Of a stretch of DNA of 64,000 bases, positions 22,487 to 32,200 are shown piece after piece (positions within the stretch are counted from its first letter, which is position 1; every line of letters begins with the position of its first letter). Under the pieces are notes generated by a model. That model saw only the letters and a program-made list of their open reading frames with translations. It was not told the origin of the DNA and did no database searches. The position numbers were made by a program, and so were the translations under genes. This stretch comes from Diplosphaera chodatii (Eukaryota > Chlorophyta > Trebouxiophyceae > Prasiolales > Stichococcaceae), in NCBI GenBank assembly GCA_032358165.1, contig JAALGY010000052.1, positions 434,001-498,000 on the forward strand, given 5' to 3'.

Positions 22487-25234
22487 TCAGAAGATGTACA
22501 CAATGCCGTCTGTGATGCGTGACTTTTGGTCCTGCGCTACACACTCGGCGATCCACATGATGTTGCGCAGCTCCTGCTCACGCAGCCGCATGTAGGCATA
22601 GAACACACCTGCAGCACACGCGGACAGCAGTTCAGTACATCATCTGTTTACAATATCGTTTTGCTTGGTTCCACCTAGTCCAACATGGCAAGGTTGCATG
22701 CTAGACGTGGATTATAGCATTGAGCTATCATAAGTGCAGCCTGAGGTAACCAGCTGACTGATGCTGCAGAGGTTGCGCAGCTCAGGGCCTTCTGCACCCA
22801 GGCAATACCTCGAGTCTGGGTGCGGTACCTCACAATGCTGCAGAAGGTTCTGCAGCATCACCCGGTGCAGCGGGTGTCCCTCCCTGCTTCATGCGGCTGA
22901 AGGAGCAACCAGCGCACCGTAGTGGAACTGCTGCTCGAAGGACAGCGCCTCCCGCCGCACCTCCTCCTCATACATCACCCGATCCAGCGCCTGCGCCTCG
23001 CCGTACGCCAGCTGCAGGGCAGTCAGGTGCCCATGTATGTTACGACGCGCTGTACCAAGTGCTCGGGGTTGCTGAGTGAGCACTGTCGCGTGAAGCCGGC
23101 GCCTGTCTCCGTAGAAGCCCTCATGAACGAGGTGTCACTGGAACGAGGTGTGCTGTCGCACGCCCACCCGTGCAGCCGGTCATACTTGGAAGTATGCACC
23201 ACGTGGCACCAGGCCCGCCGTGTGGGGTGCGCACCCGCGCGCAACGGGGGGCAGGGGTTCAGGGGCAGGGCGCCGCCGCACCTTGGTGAAGATGGCCGAG
23301 TAGGGCGGCACCTTCTCCATCGCCGACCGTATCTGGTCAAAGTCCTCTGCCAGCGCCAGCTCCGCCTGTCAAAGTCAGACTGTCCCGTGAGTGTGCAGCT
23401 TGCGTCACAGGAGGCAATGATTGCAACGCACATCATCGGCACACACCATGGGCCACTGGCGGCATCTCCCTGCCAGGGCCCTGCCCTTTGATGACGCCGC
23501 AAGTGTTCCATGCCACTTGCAGCCCAGGGGCAGCAGCACCCGGCACGCAAGAACATGGAGAAAACAGACCTGGCCGTGCGGGTACAGCAGCCCGAAGTTG
23601 GAGTACAGCTTGCGGCGGTCGTCGCGCGTGAGCTCGGTGCCGATGGAGTTGAGTGTGATGTTCAGCGCCCGCCGGTCCGCCTGTACAGGCACGATGCAGC
23701 GATGCACACATCAGTGTGACATGTGCTGAAAGCACCCGCTGTTCCACGCGTGCTTTTGTGTGCATGCTACACTGTTAGCAATGGTTTGTTGGCATGATGG
23801 ACGGGGTTGCAGGCTGGGATGCAGGGTGCAGCACCTCGAAAGCCAGCAGGTCGCCCATGACCTCGGCTGTTGCACCGCCCAGCCTGCTGCAGAATTTCTC
23901 AAAGTCGTCCAGATATGCCTGCGAGGTGCAGCAATGGAGCTTGAGAGGAGCGCTGTTTCAGCAACACCTGCCTGCAGCCCTTTGCGAAGCTCAGGGGTCA
24001 GACTTCCGACTTTGCTGATGGTGCAGACAGGAGCACAGAACTGGCCCTGTATTGACCGAGCATGCACACCTTGTACAATGTGTTCCGCAGGATCTCGATG
24101 TTCATCTCGTCCAGATCCTCTGACGTCAGCGTCTCTGCAAAGTATGGCGCCAGTGGCGTGTCCACCTGCACATCACAGCAGTGATCCCATCTGAAAAGTC
24201 AATACTCATTGCTGCAGGGTCCGCATGTGCATTTGATGCACCCAGTTAAACTCCCCCCATGGAAAGGCATACGCATGCATGGTAAGATCAATCTCGGTCC
24301 CGAGAAGTGCTCACCAGCACCAGGCGGTACAGCTCCCGCATGTTGGACGCCACAGCGAGCGTCGCAATTGCATCAAACATGCCCAGTGGATGGCACTTGG
24401 CCAGGAGCTCCTGCAAAGGGTGACACATTCGGATATCCACGCAGACTACCAACACAAACCCAAATGCAATGGTGCAGCAGCACTGCATTCCAGACAGGCG
24501 ATGTGGGGTGCAGGAGCCAAAGCCGCACCTGCACATCACGCTCATGCAGCGTCCCAGTCACGATCAGGATGACATTGTCGATCATGTGACCATACGTGCA
24601 GTAGTCGAGGAACTTGCCCAGGTGCTGGTCCGCCTGCACCGTGGATCAACATGCGTTGCTGAGGCCTGCAGCAGGTTACCAGTTGCAAGCAAGTGTTTTG
24701 CTGAGGTGCCGATCACAGGGTTGACAGTGTCAAACATGCGCAATCAAAAACGTGCGTACATTGGCTCGGAGGTACAGCCATTGGTCCACCAGCAGCTGCG
24801 TGCACGCCTCCACCAGCGTGGTGGTGTGCAGCGGGCTGGCAAGGTTCTGCACATATGGCCCATAGTCCGTGGCCGACTGCACGCAGCGTGGCAGCATCAC
24901 TGTCAGCGACGTATTGTCTGATGTTGTGGCAAGGTACCTCAGAAAGGTAAACGCGGCACGGTCCAGCAGCGCACAGGCGCTCACCAGGTTGAGTTTGATG
25001 TCGTCCAGGCTCTCACACTGCGCCAAGTTGTTGTAGTCTGAGGATGTCAACAGGCCCGACCGGTGCCCGCGCACCACCGCAACTGTCAACCCCAAGATCC
25101 CACATTCAGAAACAGTGATCACAACGGATCCAACTCGATGCGAGCTCCACCATGAAGTACAATCTTGGACTGCGCTGCGCACCAAGGAAGCCATCCTTAA
25201 CGTTGAAGGTCAGGCTCTCCCAGCCCACGGACAT
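22487..25234 (-). CDS. V-type proton ATPase subunit d, 352 aa
   Basis: Subunit of the Vo sector that couples the central stalk to the c-ring in the vacuolar H+-ATPase. Exons: 25234-25183, 25082-24985, 24876-24760, 24633-24529, 24410-24315, 24165-24070, 23918-23835, 23680-23570, 23365-23282, 23011-22918, 22608-22487; every junction phase agrees. Diagnostic segments in order: [141 protein letters not shown], and the C-terminus [20 protein letters not shown]. Length equals the family's usual 350-352 residues. It is tail-to-tail with plastocyanin and head-to-head with plastid uS10. Confidence 0.97.
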
Positions 25235-25764
25235 GACTACTGCCTCTGCTCCCCCTTATCAGTTGCAGCTTGCAGCTCTCGTGAGTGAGTCTCTGAAACC
25301 TCGACAGGGCCTCAGGCCACTGGCAGAAGCCAGGACCTAAACAGCATTTAACGACCACGTCGCACGCTGACAACAGTAGCTGTTAACTCAAGCCGCTGAC
25401 AAACTTACAAGTCTTGACGTTATGTGCTCAACGTCAAATGGCTCAGCAGGTCCTAAACCTCTGCTGAACAGCACAGATGCGAAGCAACTTCACGCTTCTG
25501 CAACCTTCTCCCCTCACAGTGATTCACAGACGGATGCGGCCGATCGCACTGATGCTGCTGCCAAGAGCAAGTGCGATATGTGGCTGGCCTGTTACACGTG
25601 ATGTGGAAGAAGGCAGGGCCCTGGGCTCAAGAGCAGTGCACATTGTGACCTTTACGAACATGCGGGTATATTAGCAGCGCGCAAGGTACACAGCCAGACA
25701 TCACATGCGGCTGACTCCGTGACCAGTTTCTGCTTGCGAGCGATCCACAGCCACAGTCAACACC
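25235..25764. other. Divergent intergenic region
   Basis: 530 bases between the start codons of V-ATPase subunit d (-) and plastid uS10 (+). It is AT-richer than the coding exons and must act as a bidirectional promoter. No further gene is supported. Confidence 0.4.
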
Positions 25765-26588
25765 ATGGTGGCCCACACGCTCAGCACCAGCTGTGTGACT
25801 GGCCAGCGCCAGGCAGCGCAGTCCACGGCAGCAGCAGCAGCAGCAGGATGCAAGCTGCATCTGCACCCAGCCCCAGCCCGGTCGCTGCTGCAGCGGCAGC
25901 CGCTCACAGCGTCCCGCAGGCAGCACAGCAGCAGGTCACAGCCGCCCGTGGTGGCTGCTTCCGCAGCCGCTGCAGCACCAGCAGCCCAGAAAATCCGCAT
26001 TAAGCTGTCCTCCTTCTACGTGCCTCTGCTGACCGAGAGCGTGGACCTCATCAAGACGGCGGCCTTTGAGACAGGTGCACAGCTGCGGTGTGCTGCAAGC
26101 GGGACAACATGCGCGTTGCTGGTTGTCATGCGTATTGTGGGCGGGAGTGCGTCCGCACCATGCAAGCGTGCATGCGGCCAGTGCTGCGTATGTCATGCAC
26201 TTGGAAGCACCGCATATTCCACAAGCGCTCCGGCCTGTCTTTGCATCGCTGCACTGCTGTCTCACCAGTGCGAGAGGCCAGCAGATGTTGCTGTAACATC
26301 GGCTCCGCCGTCATGGGAAGGCAAGATGAATTGTGATCACCACTGAGCCGTCTGGTCCTGTCATCGTATGCAGGCGCGCGATTGTCGGGGCCGGTGCCGC
26401 TGCCGATGCGCAAGCGGGTGTACACGGTGCTGCGGTCGCCGCACGTGAACAAGGACAGCCGGGAGCAGTTTGAGCGGCGCACGCACTTCCGCCTCATGGA
26501 CCTTCACGAGCTCAGCTCCCAGACGGTGGACCGCCTCATGCAGCTGGACCTGCCGGCCGGCGTGGACATCGACGTGAAGCTGCTGTGA
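25765..26588 (+). CDS. RPS10: 30S ribosomal protein S10 (uS10), plastid, 174 aa
   Basis: Small-subunit ribosomal protein of the 3' major domain. Exons: 25765-26074 and 26374-26588, joined in phase 1. Residues 1-75 are an Ala/Ser/Gln/Arg-rich leader with no acidic residues, a transit peptide. The mature part starts near [20 protein letters not shown] and contains [20 protein letters not shown] and [15 protein letters not shown], the bacterial/organellar S10 pattern. The C-terminus is [14 protein letters not shown]. Because the leader and core are bacterial in type, a plastid destination is most likely; mitochondrial S10 cannot be wholly excluded from sequence alone. Confidence 0.93.
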
Positions 26589-26666
26589 CCTGGCCGCACC
26601 CTGCAGCGTGTCCTCTGATGGGTGCAATGTTGGAGCGCTTCACACCTGTGTGCCCTACCCTCATGT

Positions 26667-26671
26667 TGTAA
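26667..26671 (+). terminator. TGTAA polyadenylation signal of uS10
   Basis: TGTAA 79 bases after the uS10 stop codon, in the 142-base gap before the stop of the convergent Nudix gene. Confidence 0.55.
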
Positions 26672-26730
26672 GCTGGCAAGGATTCACAGTTCTGAAGGAC
26701 ATGCGATCATCCACCGTGACTGGAACACAG

Positions 26731-28614
26731 CTACACATGAAGCGCTGCAACGAGTTCAGCATAGTGTGCCTGGTCAGGCGTGAGCACGCCATGCCGGATC
26801 ATGAAGTCAATGATCACCAAGCAGCAGTTGGGCTTGAAGTCCCGAGTCTCTGCTATGGTGTGTGCAACCTTGTCAATCGGCAGCAGCTCGAAGCTCTCTA
26901 CCTCGCCATCCTGCAATACGGGGATGTGACCACAACTCAGCAATCTTTCAGTCGCCACGTGCGTCAAGACGGAGGACATTGGCAATTCCAGCACATGGCG
27001 TCTGTTGACCAGCATGTTCCGTACCTTCGGCTGTGGCTGGAAGTTGGATGGGAGTTCCAGGTCGTAACAGAACAGCACGTCTGTCTTGAATCCCTGCTGC
27101 GTCATCCCTGCGCCATACCACGTGTTGGTACTCTCGCATCCAAGGCGCCACCCAAGGCATGTGTGCATCAGCATCCCATGCCGGATCATTCTGCATACCC
27201 GCATAGCTGACGGCCCCAACAGCCCGCGCGCTCCTGGCAAGCTCTGCGGGGATGCTGGCCTCCTCTTCGCACTCCTTCACCACGTTGTCTACGCAAGACA
27301 GCCCTGCCGGCTGCACACCAACAGTTTCTTCGCTTGGAATGTGTTGTGACCTGCTCCACCGAGCCCTGCCCAGGTGAATGGGGTCAAACATCAGGGCAAT
27401 CAGCAGCTCGGCGGCAGCCGGCACACCTGGCCGCCTGCGGCTATGTGGTCCAGCAGCGATGGCCAGGTGGGCTTTGTGCGCGACCTGCGGGCGACCCACA
27501 GCTGCAGCTGACCGCCCGGCCCGCGCACATACCCGTTGATGTGCACGCCGTAGGCCTGCGCACAGCGCCGAAAGGACCTTGACAACAACTGCCACACTGC
27601 TTCTTGCCTTGATGTACTTCATTCAGCGCCAGGGTGACACTCGCTTTCCTGTCACACCATGTCAGCTTCCGACCTTGATGCCAAAGTATGGCGCGGCGGC
27701 TCGTTCAATCAGCGCAGCGGGTGGCGCATCGAACGCGTGTGTCACAGGATACAGCTCGTTGCGCCACCCAGTGAGTATGCCAGACTGCCGAAGCACGTCT
27801 GTGGCCTCTGCACCCAGCACAACTGCTTGAGTACTTGCTGCTGCTCTCGGTCACACGCTCAACTGGCAGAAGCCCTTGACTTGTAGGTGCCAGATGTTGG
27901 AGCTTTGTTTCCAAGGGCTCCTGCTTGCCTGCCAAAGCTGCGGTGCATGCCTTCTGGGAGCTGTCCCGTGACCTCAATCGCACGCGTGTCGGCGTTGCGC
28001 TGCCTGTGTTCTCCACGTCGAGGCTGGCCTGCGGTGGGGTCATGCCAGGCTTGCAGGCGGTGACTGCAGCCATGATAGGACGTGCCGCAATGTCAGTTCA
28101 GTCTCGAAACGTAGCAAGCGTGTCGGCACACCTCAAACTGTGGCAGCTTGGCCAGTTTCTTCGCAAACCTGCAGGCATGCTGCAGGCTCGCGATGGCATC
28201 AGACTTGCGCCCGTTTGGCAGGCAGGGACGCGTCAGCAGATTCACTTGCAGGAACTGCAGCGCCCACGCTCACCCTGGTGTCAGGCGTCCCAGCGTCCTG
28301 GCCCCGCTGTCGGTGTCGATCACAAAGGGCACCAGCTGTGCTATGTCGGCGGCGCTGCAGTTGCAGTCGGCCACGCGCTGCAGGAAGCCGTCCAGCGGCA
28401 TGGCCGCCGCGGACACATGGTCGCTGCGCTGCGCCGGTGCAGCCGCTGGGCTGGCTGACGCAGCATGTGCTGTCATCGCCAGCGCCTGTCTGCGGTGTCC
28501 AACGGTACTCCGGCAGCGCCTGATGTCAACAAGACCGTAGTTCGTGGAGGCACTGCGGGCCAGTAGAGTGTTGTGGAGCCTCAGCTGCAGTATGGCAGGG
28601 GCCCAGCATCGCAT
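26731..28614 (-). CDS. Nudix hydrolase with DUF4743 N-terminal domain (NUDT20/24-like), about 354 aa
   Basis: Plant/fungal-type Nudix hydrolase related to thiamine pyrophosphokinase-associated proteins; family members are reported to act on damaged thiamine diphosphates or nucleotide pyrophosphates. Exons: 28614-28274, 28168-28132, about 28023-27973, 27805-27674, 27555-27427, 27310-27199, 27107-27025, 26910-26731. The first 60 residues form a basic, targeting-like leader (MRCWAPAILQLRLHNTLLAR). DUF4743 runs through DGFLQRVADCN, SGILTGWRNELYPV and LIERAAAPYFGIKAYGVH. The Nudix part contains LLDHIAAGGQ and VVKECEEEASIPAELA (Nudix helix KECEEE), then DVLFCYDLELPSNF, DGEVESFELLPIDKVAHTI and the C-terminal CCLVIIDFMIRHGVL. 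Phases agree; the small third exon's acceptor is the least certain. Confidence 0.92.
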
Positions 28615-29226
28615 CGCCCGCTGGCAGCGCAATGTTGTGAAGGTGGTGTATGATGGTTTGGTCCTACCGGATCCTGCCAACACAACCGATACCTGTGGAT
28701 ACAAATTATCACTGAAAATGCTGTCAAGTGAATGCGGGGGTTGCAGATATGCAGAAGCCAGAGGATCATGCAATGCCTGCTCAACACTGTGCACGACTGG
28801 AACATAGGCACGTGCATGTCGACAGTGGCAGATCGTAGCAACATGTGGCCTCAACACTCAGCATTTAGAGCGTTCAACCCCTTTGCGCCAGCCTGCGAAG
28901 CTTTTATCACAAGGTCATTAGACTCTTGGGTGGAAGCTGCCCTGCTGATGCCCACGATCTTCCGACGGATCGAGCCAGAACAGGGGCCCAACCGCCTCAC
29001 TCACGCAGCGTCGATCTAGGCACTCGTCTGATAGCGCATCGGAGGATGCCGGTGGCGATGTGTGATCCACGGCAGTGAGCATGGAGGATCGGTAGCATGT
29101 GGCGCGATGCCCAGCATGGGGGCATGGGTGCGCCAGCTGGGCCCTCATGCAGGCTCCAGTGCTGTCTGCGCTGCCGGTGGTGCTTAGTGCAGCACTACAC
29201 AAGTTTGCTGTGCTCCTTGTCTGCAG
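28615..29226. other. Divergent region holding the unresolved 5' exon(s) of the VPS38-like gene
   Basis: About 610 bases between the Nudix gene start (-) and the first certain exon of the VPS38-like gene (+). A Ser/Asp-rich open stretch ending at 29059 (SSDSASEDAGGD, then a GT donor in phase 0) would fit as the preceding exon, but it lacks an ATG of its own, so a further upstream exon would be needed. Confidence 0.4.
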
Positions 29227-32200
29227 CGGCCGCAGCGCAGGCTGCGTCACCTGCGGAGCATCGCAGCCCGCAACCTGGTCCTGGGCTCGGCGCTGAAAGG
29301 CCGGCAGGCGTCTGAGCAGCAAGCCAACAGTAAGGGCCAGCTGTCGGAAGTCACGGAGAGTTTCCAATCGTTACGCCAGTCCGTCCTGATGAAGCATGCG
29401 TCTGCCGTTGGCATGCAACGGAGCTTTGCCTCTGCTCGATGCACTTGCAGCCAATGAGTCTTCCACGTCACCGGCAATCGACTTTGCGGCTGGCTGGGCC
29501 CTGCAATGCACGTTGTCAGCACAGTTTGCCGGCGACGCACAGCCTCGGCCCCTGTACACTAGCGAGCAGGTGCTGACACAAACGAACACCATCATCTGCA
29601 CGCACATGCTGCTCCTTTTACAACGCCGCGCATGACTATGCTGTGAGCAGAGTCTTTTGCCATGCACAGGTCGCTGCATCGCCAAACCCAGAGTGGCAGC
29701 CGCTCGAAATTGGCCCGCACTCCGAGGCAGCACAGGCAATGCACAGCATCGATGCCCAGCGTGTCAGAATCACCATTTTCGCAAAGCCCACCGCAGCGGG
29801 CTGCACAGCAGACGGGCCGCAGCTGCAGGCGTCGCGCCAGCAGGCAGACGCGACACCGCCAGCGGACGGTCACAGCCGAGATGACGCACAGCTGGCCTGG
29901 GGGGCATCGTTGCAAGGGCCCCTGGCCTCGGACGCTGCGCAGCTGAGGACATCGGACAGCGTCGACAGCATGGAGCTGCTGCAGGGTGGCGCCTGCCTGG
30001 CGGCACGGCGCAGCGACAGCGGCGGGAGCGCGGACAACAGCAGGGCACCCAGAAGCTGCGGCGGCAGCAGCGGCAGACGCCAGGCCCCAGAGGGCCAGCT
30101 TTCTGCGGCAGCTCCTCCGGCAGACGAGCGCACCAGCAGGGGTCGCAGCAGCTGCGCTGGCGACAGCAGCGGTGCTGCGCACGCGCAGCAGGCGGCAGCC
30201 GTGCACGGTGCGAATGGCAGCAGCGCAGCACATGCGGCAGCCGACGACAACCAGGAGGCCCCTTCACCCCCTGACTCGCTCCCGCCGCCGGCAGCGCCGC
30301 TACCGTCGCCCTTTGCTCTGGAGGCCAGCAGGCACGGCAGCGGCGGGGTGGATGGCGACTCAGACGGCAACTCCGACTACGAGACCGCCTCGGAGGAGGG
30401 CGGGGCGGGGCTGGACCGAGCCCACTCTGCCAGCCCCGGCAGGCTCAGGTGTGCTCGCCTGATGAAGACAAGATGTAGCTCGCCTCCTGTCGTTCCTGGC
30501 TGGTGGAGGGTGCGAGGTGTCAGGACAGTGCTCACCGCCTGCCTGGCTCGTGCACGAGTGCTTGCACGGTGCCAGCCAGGCGCTGCGCCGTGCTTGCATC
30601 GCTGCGAGGCTGGTCAGACGACACCCGTGCTTTGAGGGTAGCTGTGCTGTTTCACAGCCTTGCAACCCGAGTCAGGTGGCGTCATGTCATGCAGCGTGTG
30701 CGCTGGTCGCAGGCCCCTGAACCACGCCGGGTCGGCAGGCCTCAGGTCCCTCGGGGCGCGGTCTCGGGCCGGGTCAGGGGATGCCGCGCAGCTCCCATCG
30801 CGGTGCGAGCCAGCAGCTGAGGCGGGCCCGGCGGGCGGCGGGCCGGCTGCGGGCGGGGCGGTGCCCAAGGGCTGCCGCAACGTGCTGAGCGCGGCATTTC
30901 AGCTGGACCACCTGGAGTTCGTGGGTGCGCAGACCTGCGCACCTGACTTTCGACGATGCTACCACACCTCCAGTTCATCGGTGCCCAAACCTGCGCACCT
31001 CTCAATGATCTCACTACCCTGCGCCACCTTGCGGAGTGCTTCTCCACCTGCGCCATGTTTCCGCACCATGATCGCTCGTCAGCCAAGCTGTGCAGGTTCC
31101 ATGCTGTGGCTGCAGGCGAGGACCTGGCTGGCGTCAACTTGGCATTCCCGCCAAACACGCTGCTGCTGGAGCTGCCGGATGGCTGGTACGCCTGGCCGCC
31201 GCCCTCCGAGCTGTCCGCCGCCGCGTCCGTCGCCTCAGCCGCTGCCATCGAGGCGGCGCGCGCCTCGTCGCTGGTCAGCCCGGAAGTGCTCTCGTGTCTG
31301 TAGTTCCACATGGAGTGTGCTGTGTGATGCTGCATCTCTGCTGCCTGCATGCGCCTGGCGTGTGTGCATACACAGAGAGACCCCTGGGCAGAGACGCATA
31401 CTCGATTTGCACTCCTAGATTATGTGCTCCAGGCGCCGGGGTTTCACGACTACGTGAGCTCGGATGCGGAGCTCTGGCAGGCCCCCCCTGCAGCGGGCGC
31501 TGCCGCCGCCCACGCCCCTCCCGCCGCCAGCGCCGCCCGCTAGCGTCGACTCCCCACAGTCCACGCCCAGGTGGGGCCGGACGTTTGTCACTCGTTCATC
31601 ATTCGTGCACCGGCCGCTGCCTGCCATGCTTGCACCTGGTCTGCGCTTTTTGCAGGCTGCCTGTGCTTGCAGCATGTTCACGATCATGTGCCCAATTGTA
31701 ACCAGATGTGTGAGCTCAGCAGAGCCGCTTGGCATGATCCAGGGCCAGCGGCGCCCCCTCGGCAGCTGCGTCGCCGCTGCGGCTGGCCGTGCAGTCGCTG
31801 CAGTCCTCCCCGGCGCAGCCGCCGCAGCCGGGGCCGGCGGACGCCGCCCAGCCGCCGGCCGCCGCCCTGATGCCGGCACCCGCCGACGTGGCGGACGTGC
31901 TGCAAGCGGCGGCGGCGATCGTGGCGGCGCGCCAGCGGGCTGCAGAGGCCGGCCGGCACCGGGCCGCAGCGAAGCACCGCCTGGGGCAGGTGCCTGACGA
32001 CCACCCCAAGCAGTTCTGACTTGTGGGGTCCCGGACAGGTTGTACAGTGATGTAGCATGTCGTCAACTAGCGTATCCCTGACGACCCAAGGAGGTGCGAG
32101 GGGGTCATGAGCCCTTTGATTGCCTGTCCTGTGCAGGAGCTGGCCAAGCGACAGGCGGCGGCGCAGCAGCGGCGGCAGATGGACGGCTGCGCGGCCGCGC

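Noticed and set aside
31433..31493. Possible VPS38 exon APGFHDYVSSDAELWQ
   Set aside because: Its frame cannot join in phase to the next exon; starting the exon at 31494 restores the frame and has a strong pyrimidine tract before it.
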